From NCBI RefSeq assembly GCF_964355755.1, contig NC_092674.1:18800501-18864500 (forward strand): a DNA stretch of 64,000 bases, read 5' to 3'. Numbering within the stretch: the first letter of the stretch is position 1; each line of letters starts with the position of its first letter. The translations under genes were made by a program, and so were the position numbers. A model generated the notes under the pieces. That model had not been told where the DNA came from. It saw only the letters and a list, made by a program, of their open reading frames with translations, and searched no databases. This DNA is from Antedon mediterranea (Eukaryota; Echinodermata; Crinoidea; Comatulida; Antedonidae). Shown piece by piece: positions 10,222 through 21,364 of this stretch.

Positions 10222-10860
10222 GACGACGTGTGAGGTAAGCCTGTGCGGACATTCGTTTGTCAAAAGATTACAATTTTATTGTGAGGAATCGGAAGTTTCT
10301 GGCATGCGCCTAGATCCAGAATTCAATTCGAGTATTGTTCTATAAGGGAGGTGCTAAAGTGTACAATTTTCCTCGATTTGTCTTTGTCTACGTCACCAGA
10401 CATTGTTTACATTCACATCGGCGAAAATGATATTGGTGAACGTTCAAACGATTCAATTGTCCAAAACATTGTTAATCTCCTTAGGCTTGGTGTAGAATGT
10501 CAACATGTGCTAGTGTAACCCTCCAAATATACAAGACATAACGTCCGATAGAGGGCGGAGAGAAAAGAAAGATAAATAAGACCGAGCACATGTGTAGATA
10601 TAAGGAGTGAGAATAAAACATCCAAAACCACTATACATATTTGAAGTGTGTATTTTCATTATTGGAGTCCGGAACATAACATAAAATATCAAGAATATAT
10701 CATGTTATACTAGTTAGCCAAATGCTGAAAACGGCATCCCAGTTGTGTGGGTCACACCTTTAACGATCGGGTCTTGGTCATTAATCAAAAACTTCAGTCA
10801 ATTTATGCCGACGGTTGCGCGGCGGTTTTCCGTAATCAGTGAAACCAATAAAACCAATAC
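10222..10860 (+). pseudogene. SGNH-hydrolase-like relic (copy B)
   Basis: From about 10230 the translation reads CGHSFVKRLQFYCEE, then stops, then YIHIGENDIGERSND and NIVNLLRLGVECQHVLV. After the inserted solo LTR it resumes with the FNDRVLVINQKLQ block near 10757. Blocks I and V of SGNH/GDSL esterase-like domains are recognisable. Such domains accompany some retroelements (several non-LTR and tyrosine-recombinase families). Stops near 10330 and the LTR insertion make it a pseudogene. Confidence 0.5.
10514..10709. mobile_element. Solo LTR
   Basis: A 196-base segment absent from copy A starts TGTAACCCTCC and ends CATGTTATA. It is flanked on both sides by CTAG (10510-10513 and 10710-10713), a target-site duplication. 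TGTAAC and GTTATA are near-complementary ends, as in LTRs, and an AATAAA lies inside (AGAATAAAAC near 10612). No internal coding region remains, so it is a solo LTR. The 4-bp duplication fits several LTR superfamilies. Confidence 0.6.
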
Positions 10861-10920
10861 GATTTATAGATTATTGTCAAGAAGGACTCCAGCGTAAATA
10901 TAGATAAAAAAACGTGTAAA

Positions 10921-11046
10921 GACCAGCGAATGAGCGATTCTTTAATGCAGAATGCTCCTGCCGATTCTCTCTTCGGTGTTTTGTTGGTGCTCCTTTCCAC
11001 CGAACACAACAAATCATCTTTAACCTTTGGGTAAATTTGTTTACGT
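10921..11046 (+). pseudogene. DDE transposase fragment, related to 271-723
   Basis: The sequence follows 316-480 closely (AATGAGCGATTCTTTAATGC, then TTGTTGGTGCTCCTTTCC and CATCTTTAACCTTTGGG) but lacks an internal block of about 50 bases. It joins directly to the end of copy B of the gag/SGNH element. No intact product is possible. Confidence 0.55.
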
Positions 11047-11104
11047 TTCAGTAAAAGTACATTTTGGAGTGGCATATCATTGATTTAGGAGACATATTTC
11101 ATTT

Positions 11105-11409
11105 TTAATTTTCCTGGATGACTTGTACTAGTGATCCATTTGAGTCAATTGTTATGAAGACATTATTCCAGCTGTAGATTGGTTCGCAAACCCTGTATGA
11201 ACTAACACGTCTTCGTCGTGAATCTGATGTGTTACTGACTGCTCCGCCACGCATCTCTGGTAAAGAATCTTCTGTCATGAAAGCTCCAGATAGATATGCC
11301 TTCACTTCGATTCTCTGTCTTTTTGACAGCTTTACGACTGGTTGTTTTGCATTCACCTTTTTCAAAACTCTGTGATTCCTTTCCAAAACTTTAATCTTGC
11401 TCTCGTGCT
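11105..11409 (-). CDS. Hypothetical terminal exon
   Basis: A minus-strand open frame of about 100 residues is preceded by a good acceptor context (TTTTTATTTACAG, AG just right of 11409) and ends at a stop at 11105. It is very basic at the start (KKHESKIKVLERNHRVLKK, then LSKRQRIEV) and ends ITIDSNGSLVQVIQEN. I do not recognise it. The basic, coiled-coil-like start would suit a nuclear or transposon-derived protein. No partner exon with matching splice phase was found; the acidic segment at 13441-13758 does not join in phase. It could equally be a chance frame within old repeat DNA. Confidence 0.25.
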
Positions 11410-11609
11410 TTTTCTGTAAATAAAAACAATAAAACAAAGGATTGTTTCATGTAACAATATATTATAATTGTACTTAATTAATAGTTGATACTCCGACTGT
11501 GTCTCGTGTCCGTGTTATTTTTCTTCTATCACATTTCATTTGATTATTTTACCATAATTTAAATTCATATAGTGAGCATAATAACTATACTGTTACTCCT
11601 AACATCTTT

Positions 11610-13125
11610 TCTTGCCATTTTATCTTTAGAAAATGTAAACTTATATATAATGCTAGTGTCATAAATGTGCCTAAATATGTATTCCCAAAAGTAGAAAAGG
11701 TATTATATAGATTTTTGTGGGGTAAAAAAAGAGAAAAAATAAAAAGAAAAACCCTTATAAATTCAATATTAGAAGGTGGTCTAAATATGGTACATCTTAG
11801 CACAATGGTTAGTTCGTTAAAACTTAGTTGGGTTAAGAGATTGTTAAGCCCTGACCCAGGTAAATGGAAATATTTACCAAAACATTATATGTATCCATTT
11901 AATTATACTGTCAATACTAGTGAACCCAATTTTGAAAGTCATGTAGAACTGAAATGTATGCCTGAATTTTATAAAGAAATGTTAAAAGTGTAAGTGTATT
12001 TTAACAATATAAGTATTACATACCCGCAAAATGTAAACGAAGTTGAAAAACAACAATTGTGGGAAAACACTTTTATAAAATGCAGTGGAAAAACATTATA
12101 TTTTAAAAGTTGGATACAAGCAGGGTATAAAACAATAAAAGATATAATAGTTAATCACAGACTAATGACTCCGACAGAATTGATACCCACCCTTTCAGAG
12201 CAACAAAATGGAATAATTGAATATTTTAAAATTGTAAATGCAATTCCCTCAAATTGGAGGAAAATAATTATAAACAATGAAAAAGAGAGAGACAAACAAG
12301 AAATACAAACAATATATTGTAAAAAGTATAAAAATTCATTTTGTTATAAACACATTATCAACAATATATCTATTACTCCATTTTGTCAATCGAAATGGGA
12401 AACACAATTTAGAAATGTGAACTTTAAGTGGAATGAAATATGGTTAAAAAAAGTATATAGCATGAAACATGTAACAAAAGTAGAACAATTTAATTTTAAA
12501 CTGCTACATCGGATTCTGGCATGAAAACAACGAATGAAGATATGGAAAACATCTCCTGAAGAAATGTGCGAACACTGCCAAAACGAAATTGAGACAGACA
12601 AGCACATGCTTTTGAAATGTAAAAGTATCCAAAAAGTATGGACAAAATTCAACAACATGATTCTAAAATGCTATAAACTTGAAGAAACCGTACATGATTG
12701 GCTAGACATTGTCATTGGAACAAAAAGTGAAAATGTCAATGAATTATTATCATTGTTTACTTTTTGTATTTATAAAACAAATTTTATTAAATCATTAGAA
12801 AAGCATTCAAAAATTAGATCAAAAGTCGTCTGGAGCTTGTTCCGATTTGAGCTAAAAAATCTTATACAGAATCAATATGCTTGTAACATAAACAAGGCAA
12901 AAAAGATATGGGGTAACGTAAAAAGAAAATTATTAACTTGTATTTCTTAAAATTACATGTATTAATTTTTAATTGTTTCATTATTACTTTAATTTTTATA
13001 TATATATATATTTAAAACATTTTTTTTAATGACATTTTATACAATTTCTATATATAACTACAATGTGTAATATGAAGAATGAAATAAAAGTGGGTTGGCC
13101 CCACGAAAGAGAAAAAAAAAAGAAA
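11610..13125 (+). mobile_element. 5'-truncated L1/Tx1-like LINE
   Basis: One reading frame runs from about 11615 to 12950 with only two in-frame stops (11991-11993 and 12522-12524). It starts inside the reverse-transcriptase thumb region (NASVINVPKYVFPKVEKV, YRFLWGKK, LEGGLNMVHLSTM, SLKLSWVKRLL). It ends with the C-terminal zinc-knuckle region, CEHCQNEIETDKHMLLKC, which is typical of L1-clade elements. The 3' UTR ends in an A-rich tract near 13110-13125. 5' truncation by incomplete reverse transcription is the usual cause. The few disruptions suggest a moderately young insertion. Confidence 0.8.
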
Positions 13126-14995
13126 ATGTAATGGAGGAAAAAGTGATTACTGAAATATTGTTGCTATGCAATATGTGTATTAATATTTTATTTTAATCCT
13201 ATATAAATATCCTGTTTAATATTTTACTACAAAGAGCAATTGTATTCAAACTTTCATTAAGTATATTTTACAATTTAATACAGAGTGGGTCGAAAGACAA
13301 TAATTCATGTTAAGCTATTCATTATATTTATAACACATCTCGCACTGGACGTGATTAATTTGACATTAACAAAAAGATATTGGGTAGTGGAAGAGGTCAA
13401 CAAAATGTATTATACAAAATAGTGATTGTAAAGTAGAAAGCTATTGAAACATTATTTCATGAAAAATGATCTGTAAAATTAACAGTAGTAAATAATGCAT
13501 TACTAAAGTTGACTTCTGTTCAGTGTCCAGTGGTGTAATAGCGTTAACCCTGCACCTCGGATTTGGGTTTATAATGATATCAAAATCATCAATATCTTCT
13601 TCGTTTATTGACGTAACATTACCATCTTCTGTAATGTCCTCTATCAACAGTTCTGTTTCTTCCGTGCTGATTTCATCTTCTGTCAAAACCTCTTCTATTT
13701 CAATAATTGTCACCGCTGGCGATGTTGTTTCTGTCTTCATCACATCCTCGATCCTCACGAGTTACATTTCTCCGTCTATTTCTTGCTCGTTGTCTATTCT
13801 GAGCTTGCCGCTCATCTCTATGCAGATTTAGATCTTCCTTGTTTTGTCGAATGCATGTGTAAGTGAAGTCAAAACAGACAACTATGATAACAAGACATAT
13901 AGCAGTTAATAACTTTCATCTTGCGAGTTCAGATACTAAACAATAAATAAAACGATACACCGCGATAACGAGAATAAACAATACTAATATTTTAAAAAAT
14001 TTGGAAAAAAAGAGTTAAATATCTTTAACAGAAGTAGGAAAGGTTGGACAAAGTCGCGAGAATGTATGGACCTTTTGGTCACGTGACTTGTTTTATTGTT
14101 AAATAACTATGTAACTATGCATTTATTGATATGGGTGTAATGGAATAAAATAATCAGTATTACATTCCCTTTCCAATGATACCATGGATGACCAAGTTTA
14201 GTGTGGAACGTCGGCCATTTTGAAATACAAAATGGCGGCTGAAGGAGTGGTCGAAAAAAATGGCACCTAACTTTTTTGGATTCAGCATCTCAAGAATAAC
14301 AAAGTTAGCTAAAAAAATCTATTTTGGCACAAATATCGAGCTGGAAGACATAATAACCCGTACTATTTATGATATCCATACATTCTTCTATTTTGGCACT
14401 AATATCGAGCTGGAGCCTGGGTGCAGTACAAATTTTGCGGGAAAAAAGTATAGGAAATTTTTTTTATTTTTTTTCTGATAGAGTATACCATATAGAATTT
14501 CAGAAAAGTGAAGATAGTGGGTTCTAGATTCTAGTGTTGCAAAATTACTAGTTAATATAATACTTTTTCACGAACAGCAGAACCATCAAATTGGCCAGAA
14601 GATGAGATGAAAAAAGAAAGAATGCGTTTTTTTACGATGAAAAAATTCTATATACCATTGCAATTCATTATGTTATAATATGTATACAGACAAATTATTG
14701 GTATACAAGAAATGAAACACTTTAAGTAAGTAATGTTAACATTAACTCTAAACTGGCCGATAAGCTGTATAGGCCTATTAATGTAAAATATTTTGTGGCC
14801 CACCACCACCTTTACGACGCAAGAAACGGACAACAAAAGGAAACGATAATACTGAGCTGGATGGAAATTGTCATTAAATATTAAATGACGAAATGAAGTA
14901 TACAATAAATATATAAAAACGTGTAATACTGGGGCAGCAACCCTCTACCAAGTATACGTTAGGGTATTGGTATAGCTTAATACAATCATCTATAC
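13126..14995. other. AT-rich region with a weak coding-like segment
   Basis: No secure gene. On the minus strand 13441-13758 encodes a highly acidic stretch (IIEIEEVLTEDEISTEE, INEEDIDDFDIII). Just upstream in another frame (about 13750-13850) there is an arginine-rich stretch (RDERQAQNRQRARNRRR), which together could be a frameshifted relic of some protein. A short duplication (ATTTTGGCAC, AATATCGAGCTGGA) occurs at about 14322 and 14391. Nothing else is recognised. Confidence 0.3.
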
Positions 14996-14999
14996 TTAA

Positions 15000-15543
15000 T
15001 AATGTATTGTCCCTTTGACTAATTCCAAAAAAAAAATTTTTTTTTAATTTCGAAAAAAAGTGGGTCATTTTGAAGTATCATAATAGTTATTAACTTTCAC
15101 CAAAAATTAGTCAAAAAAAAATAATTTAACCGAAATTCAGATGTTTTTTTGTTCAAAAAATAACTTTGACTTCCAGTCAAAGTTTTCAATCAAAACATAT
15201 CCCATAATGCAATGCGCTTGTTTGGCTACTCTGTATGCATAATCATAAAACTTCCTCTCGATCTGTGTGAAAACACCTTCTCAACCGTGATGAGTTGTAA
15301 ACAATCCTAATTAGCATCATGCATAATGCATACTCATGGTTTGAAATCTTTGTTTACTTTCGCTTGCGACGATTTCTCAGACGAAATGTAATCTAATTAA
15401 TTTACCTGTTAATTACGTAAACTGTTGTTTTTGGCTCGAATTTTCGACTTAAAGTGAATAACTTTAATATTACTTTGATATGGCCAATTTAAATTTAGAA
15501 TATTTTTTTTTTCATTTTTTGTGTTTAAAGGGACAATACATCT
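15000..15543 (+). mobile_element. TTAA-type MITE, copy 1
   Basis: A non-coding element of 544 bases with terminal inverted repeats (ATGTATTGTCCCTTTGACTA on the left, complement of GGGACAATACATCT on the right) is flanked by TTAA (14996-14999 and 15544-15547). Three relatives lie at 19251, 20216 and 31218. TTAA target duplications are characteristic of Kolobok and piggyBac transposons. Without a transposase the superfamily is open. Confidence 0.8.
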
Positions 15544-16201
15544 TTAAGGCTGCCCCTATTAAAATAATACTGAATAACTACATTAACATATTTACTATTC
15601 GTTTAATACATGCGTACCTGATCAATATATCGAATAAACTGAAAATATATACAAGTTGTATAAAGACTTGTAACAAACATAACATTAATACACTTAATCG
15701 AATAGAAATACAATTATTCTGGGCGCACACGCCAAAAACCAGGGTTACCGCCCAGAAAATTCCGTTAACCGGAGCTTCGCTCAACAGCAACTTGGTTTTC
15801 AATGGAATTCGAAAAACATGGTGTGAGCCACAGCTCTAAAACCAGGTCGCTTTTACAATTGAAATGACTGAATGCGAATATAATTTGTTACGGCATTGGA
15901 ACTCCATCGCCCAAACTGTTGGATAGTGCTTTCAGACAAGCCAAGCGACGCTGCGTGTGTCGCTGCGCCAATTCGAAAACTGTGCCCTTTACTTTGTATT
16001 TAGAAGGAGCCAGACCAATAAATGAGATAGCCTCTGTTAATTTTGCTGAAATGAACTGTGTTGAAATCGGCCTGCCGTCAATATGCTGGAAAAAGGGGGC
16101 CAGTGGTATACCTAAAGTGACCAGTGTACTCATGTAAGGACTTTACAGGACAAAATCTGACGCCAGACGTACTCTGAAACGGAATATGTACCGGGGGCTT
16201 A

Positions 16202-17405
16202 CAGGCCCGTAGCCAGGCCAGGGGGGGGGGGGGGGGTTTATGGTTCGGGCGAACCCCCCTTTATAGCGAACCCCCCTTAACCAACTGCGAACCCCCATCC
16301 CCGACATGCCCAATACCTCACCCTCATCTCCAAAAATCCTCCAAATACGTGCCCCACAGTACAGAAAGTTGTTTGTAAATTGAAAAATTCGTAAACTTGT
16401 TCGTGAACCTTCTTCTCTGTATGAGCGTCAACTAGTGATACGTGTCTGTAAATTTCTAAAAGCTGCAAATGAATTGCCGATTTTAACCTGAAAAATAAAT
16501 GTTTGGTCCCTGCATGTAACATGATATTGACGCGTCTCATAGCGAGCTGGCGCACGAAGAACGATTCGTACAAAGGACACCGCCAGACAACTGCGTACCT
16601 ATAATTGTTTAGATCACTGGCAGTCAGATAGCCTTCCGACGTACATCAGTATTTATGTGTGACTATGAAGTATAATGTATCATAGAGGATTATAGTGAAT
16701 ATTAATATTTTACACTATAATATCTATGGTATCAAATACAGTCAACTCTCCCAATACCGGACTCTCTGAAAACCAGAAACTCTCCCAATACCAGACTTTT
16801 TTTGAGGACCAAAAGGTCCCAAATTTATTTTTACCATTAAAAACACATTCCGAATACCAGACTTTCCGGAAAACCAGACTTATTTGGCCGGCCCAAAGGT
16901 GTCCGGTATTGGGAGAGTTGACTGTACTGTAGTTCACATTATGGCATCCGATTATTTTTTTCTAGACCACGCCGATACGTACTAAAATGTATCAATATCA
17001 CCTATTTACATATTTTTTATTCCTCAACAAATTGCTGTAAATAAATATTATAGATAGAGCTAGCAAATAGCATTTGCCTTCACCCAGTGTGCTTTTTTCG
17101 GGGCTGTAGATATACGTTCGCATTGAACTTGAACGCAAAACAAAATACGAAGTAAATGATCAAACAATCGGCGGTTCCGCACAGAGCACGCGCATCTAAC
17201 ATACGGCAACAAATAGTTATCGTCATTTAAATTATCGACGTGTTTGAGGAGGAGGAAAAAAGTACGATCTTTTTGCTCATTGGTTATATAGCATGCTGCA
17301 CGAGAGTGTCTTTTCCGGCCATTAGGGGTGTCATTTAACAAAATTGGGTTGACCCAAATATTTAGTGTCCGAACCCCCTCTTGACAGATCCTGGCTACGG
17401 CCCTG
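16202..17405. mobile_element. DNA transposon with TIRs and 5-bp target duplication
   Basis: The element starts CAGGCCCGTAGCCAGG and ends CCTGGCTACGGCCCTG, imperfect terminal inverted repeats. GCTTA is present on both sides (16197-16201 and 17406-17410). Removing the element and one GCTTA restores the tracked recombinase frame, which fixes both boundaries. Just inside the left end is a run of 16 or more G. Two minus-strand frames (16277-16573 and 17060-17341) give no recognisable transposase, so it looks non-autonomous. The superfamily is not assigned. Confidence 0.8.
16739..16924. mobile_element. 186-bp pogo/Tigger-like MITE, copy 1
   Basis: Almost the whole element is one imperfect palindrome. 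It begins CAGTCAACTCTCCCAATACC, ends with the complement, and is flanked by TA (16737-16738 and 16925-16926). TA targets and CAGT(C/T)-type ends are those of Tc1/mariner-pogo elements. A second copy of identical length lies inverted at 37839-38024. It sits inside the larger transposon at 16202-17405, hence inserted later. Confidence 0.85.
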
Positions 17406-17699
17406 GCTTACCAACACCGGTTTTGTGATGACGGACCGTTAGCGAGGCCAAATCTTTAGCAAGAAGAAGGTCACTACGTTGAACTACCCTGTCGACATTA
17501 TCTTTACGGACAGCCAATTCACCTATTCTGAAGAAACCTTGAAAGGCCGTTAGAAAGAAAGCCCTAAACCTATAACAAAAAACGGGTTCGATCGAGTCTA
17601 GGGACATAATCAACCTTGCCAAAATGTCCGCAGGCGTATATCGCAACGGTTTGAAGTTGCGTGTACGCCACGTAAAATCTTACAAACTAAAAAAGAATT

Positions 17700-19246
17700 A
17701 GACGGGTCGGGAAGACCCGCCAGTTTATGAACGAATGAAATTGCCGATATAGTCGACGAAATAGTCCTCGGCGCAAGGTTTTACCCAAGTAAATCGTTCT
17801 TTCCTAGGCATGTGACCTAGGACATTTATTCAATCATGTAGCGATGGATTATTCAAACGGTCGCTTGTTATTGGTCAACACACATGCATTGCGTTTACGC
17901 CCTTTGCATTGCGTCCTGCAGATAGATTATTACATACCGCAACGAATCATTATTTCTAACTATGATAACATCTTTAAAAGATTTTTTATATGATGCACTG
18001 TATATACTTATAACTTTAATATATGAATATTTTAAAGAAGGAGGTTATTATTATTTTGTTCTCTTAATTTCATAATAAATCATACTTATGATACATACAC
18101 TTTAAGAAAATGAAATGCAAAATATGGGTTCCCGATCTATATTAATTTAAAAATTTAGCATATTTTTTTCACTTTTGACGTGCTTGTATAAAGTGGTTTC
18201 AAGTTGAGAAGTGAATGAAAGGCAAGAATAAATAAATATTCTGACAAAATTAATAGGTTATATGCATGCAAAACAGTTAGGTATTTTAAAATACTCGATA
18301 TGCCCTGCTTTATGATTAAATAGAGCATTTCAGATAATACATCATTATTTCTTAAATTATTACATTGAATATCAATAAAAAAAGAAGAGCGGCGTTTTTG
18401 TAAGAAATATTTATTGTGTTCAATTATTTATTTATTCATTATGTTATTATTGTTATCAAATTGCATTTTTCACGCTGCTACTCTAGCCCGTTACGTCACA
18501 CGAGATGACTCATTTATTAGATGAAATCAAGCAGCAGTTATAGTACAGTACTACACTTTGACATTTTTGCTAAAATGGAAACTCGACTATAATTTATAGG
18601 TACCAGCTGCATTTCTGGTATTTATGAGTCCCATGACAATACTGTATTTCGCTGTCAGATAATCATTGCATTATTATCAAAACAGTCCATGATAGTTTTT
18701 GTTTGTAATATGATAGGCCTACTTCAAACTATGTAGTGACCCCAGACTTGACCTTAGCAATAAAATAAACTAAATTGAGTCTGTCTCCATCAAAGTTATT
18801 CACTTCTGTAACAAAATTCACATTATAAAAAGAGAAAACAAACGTTTAATTATAACTCAAAAACCATTTTCTGACAGGCAATTGAAGTATTTTCTGTTTT
18901 TAATTACATTTTTTTCAGGTAGAATAACTATAATGTGACAATAAAATGACACATTCAAAAACAAATTTGAAATAAAAAATATTTTTCAGAGGGACAATAT
19001 ATCTTTAAAACTGTTACGTCAATAAGCGAGCAGCGTTTTTTGTAAGAAATATTTCTTGTTTAGTATTATTTTCTGTTGGAACTTTCAGCAAGTAATGCTT
19101 TTTGAAATCTGTGTCTCCTTCCTGTTTGTATATATTGTAAGAAATTATATTTATGTTTGTTTGTGAATGAAGGAAATATATGTTATTTTGATTGATTGAA
19201 GAGTTTCTAGTACCTCAGCTCCACCATGCGTATGACTGAGAGAACA
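17700..19246. other. AT-rich region, no gene seen
   Basis: No coding or RNA gene is recognised. Around 18990-19013 GAGGGACAATATATCTTTAA resembles the terminal repeat of the TTAA MITE family, probably the end of a diverged relative running leftward to about 18770. 19080-19200 resembles a generic retroelement 3' tail, but this is not supportable. Confidence 0.35.
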
Positions 19247-19250
19247 TTAA

Positions 19251-19742
19251 AGATGTATTGTCCTTGACTAATTAAAAAAAAAAATAAAATAAAAAGATTT
19301 CGAAAAATAGTGGGTCATTTTGAAGTATCATAATAGTTATTAACTTTCACCAAAAAAAATTCACCATATAAAACTGAAATACAGACGTTTTTTCGTTCAA
19401 AACATATCTCATAATGCAACGCGGTTGTTTGGCTACTCTGTATGCATAACCATTAAACTTTCTCGCGATCTGTTTGAAAACACCTTCTCAACCGTGTTGA
19501 GTTGTAAACAATCCTAATTTGCATCATGCATACTCGTGGTTTGAAATCTTTGTTTACTTTCGCTCGCGAAGATTTTCCAGACGAAATGTAATCAAATTAA
19601 TTTACCCTGTACAGTACTTGTTAATTACGTAAACATGTTGTTTTTGGCTGGAATTTTCGACTTAAAGTGAATAACTTTAATATTACTTTTTATGGCCAAT
19701 TTAAATTTAGAATATTTTGACCTTCATTTTTTGTGTTTCAAT
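19251..19742 (+). mobile_element. TTAA-type MITE, copy 2 (right end lost)
   Basis: It starts with TTAA (19247-19250) followed by AGATGTATTGTCC and follows copy 1 base for base, with small indels, to TTTTGTGTTTCA near 19740. There the homology stops before the right terminal repeat. It is therefore a truncated or deleted member. Confidence 0.75.
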
Positions 19743-20211
19743 CAGCTCCATCATTTTATTCTAAATTATATATTGTTTTTCAGTATATCATTGGTGGTTC
19801 AGAATTTCTTGCACTTCATAATAAAGTTTATATATTTTTATTCCGTGATTATGATTTTGCATGGCCTCGATGATAAACACTCTTAGGTGAATCAAGTGTT
19901 TTTCTGTGAGAAAATAAAGTATTTTTATTTTATCCTTTGACAATAGTACCTTCTACTGTTCTGTTCTTTGTTTTTCATTCAAATTGAATTAAATCAACAA
20001 TAGAATCGTTAATAGAACCAATAAGTTTATACTTTGTAGGCGTCTACTCAGAAAGCATTATGTTATGGTATATTGCAAAACTAAAATTAACCTGAACAGC
20101 TGAAAAAATTAATAATTTCATCTCATAGATAATGCCGCCAAATCATCATTTGAGGAAATAAGTGCAGTTTTAATAAAGTTATTCCCCACGGTAGAAAACA
20201 AAAATAATTAC
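19743..20211. other. AT-rich spacer between MITEs
   Basis: I see no gene or repeat here beyond AT-rich sequence. Confidence 0.35.
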
Positions 20212-20215
20212 TTAA

Positions 20216-20761
20216 AGATGTATTGTCCCTTGAAACACAAAAAAATGAAGGTCAAAATATTCTAAATTTAAAGTGGCCATATCAAAGTAATATTAAAGTT
20301 TTTCACTTTAAGTCGAAAATTCGAGCCAAAAACAACAAGTTTACGTAATTAACAGGTAAATTAGTTTGATTACATTTCATCTGGAAAATCGTCACGAGCG
20401 AAAGTAAACAAAGATTTCAAACCATGAGTACGCATTATGCATATGCTAAATTAGGATTGTTTACAACTCGTCACGGTTAAGAAGGTATTTTCACACAGAT
20501 CATGAGGAAGTTTTATGATTATGCATACAGAGTAGCCAAACAAGCGCGTTTCATTATGGGATATGTTTTGATTGAAAACTTTGACTGGAAGTCAAAGTTA
20601 TTTTTGTAACAAAAAAACGTATGTATTTCAGTTAATTTTTTTTTTCCCGAAAAATTTTTGGTGATAGTTAATAACTATTATGATACTTCAAAATGACCCA
20701 CCTTTTTTCGAAATCTTTTATTTTTTATTTTTTTGGCATTAGTCAAAGGGACAATACATCT
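20216..20761 (-). mobile_element. TTAA-type MITE, copy 3 (inverted)
   Basis: 546 bases flanked by TTAA (20212-20215 and 20762-20765), in the opposite orientation to copies 1 and 2. Both termini are intact (AGATGTATTGTCCC and GGGACAATACATCT). With copy 2 it forms an inverted pair separated by about 470 bases. Confidence 0.85.
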
Positions 20762-20765
20762 TTAA

Positions 20766-21364
20766 CTTAAAATAGTTAAATTTAACCAAAAACTCCAAGG
20801 CAAGTAATGATTTTTTGTTGCTTTAAATTTATTTTAATTTACCACAGATCAGAAATCTAAAAAATAATTCATACCAAAGGAAAGAGCAGAATAATGTCAA
20901 AATATAAAGTTTATTAAATGTGTGCCCATTTTAACTAATAAGTATAAACCTTTTTTTTTCAAATTGTTTAAATACTATAGCTACTTCCACCTAGCCACCA
21001 CAACCACCCAACCTCTTTCCCTTTAGAGCAACTTCCCCCTAGTACGACCACTCCTAGAGAATAACTACTTAATAACTAACCTTACAAGTTCAACTTCTCA
21101 CATGAGGACAACTAACCAGAGGAGAACCACTGGTAAAGACAGTTATCTCTGAAGGACAACTACACAGCAAGAACAACTACCTCTCAAGGACAACTACTAC
21201 TACTGTACTAGTCCAGAGTGTATTATTCTAGTAGGTAGTTTTTTGGATATGATGAAAACTGTATGTATTTTTGAAGAAGTACTTTATCTTGGTATTCTTG
21301 TTGTAGTGTTATTTGGATCAGCTTTGATGTTAATAATCAATCAACACTATACTGAACAAGTTGC
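20766..21364 (-). other. 3' flank and likely 3' UTR of CLNS1A
   Basis: This lies directly downstream of the CLNS1A stop codon. A minus-strand AATAAA (plus-strand TTTATT near 20903) is a candidate poly(A) signal. The segment 21000-21200 is rich in GACAACTA/GAACAACTA-like words, a loose simple repeat. Confidence 0.35.

Larger units (their letters stand above)
8723..10921 (+). mobile_element. Dead gag-protease/SGNH retroelement, copy B
   Basis: Second copy of the element at 828-2788, same orientation, very high identity from the non-coding leader to CGTGTAAAGA. It shares copy A's gag frameshift. It retains about 80 bases of the SGNH segment that copy A lost, and it has gained a 196-base solo LTR at 10514-10709. 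After the homology ends, a short DDE-transposase fragment follows, whereas in copy A the related fragment precedes the element. Confidence 0.7.
15850..17695 (-). pseudogene. Tyrosine recombinase of DIRS/Ngaro-like element, split by insertion
   Basis: Minus-strand segments 17411 to about 17690 and 16201 to about 15850 encode consecutive parts of one tyrosine recombinase. The first includes TPADILARLIMSLDS, FRAFFLTAFQGFFRIGEL (arginine I region) and VRHHKTG. The second includes PFQSTSG, FFQHIDGRPIST, then after a one-base frame change GHSFRIGAATHAASLGLS, GRWSSNAVTNYIR. The HxxR box and the tyrosine nucleophile are therefore still recognisable. A 1.2-kb DNA transposon (16202-17405) interrupts it between the codons for VGK and PPV. 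It is a dead retroelement fragment. It resembles the RNase H/recombinase scrap at 3700-4236 in type. Confidence 0.75.

Noticed and set aside
16710-16937. Coding frames on both strands across the 186-bp MITE
   Set aside because: They mirror each other because the element is palindromic.
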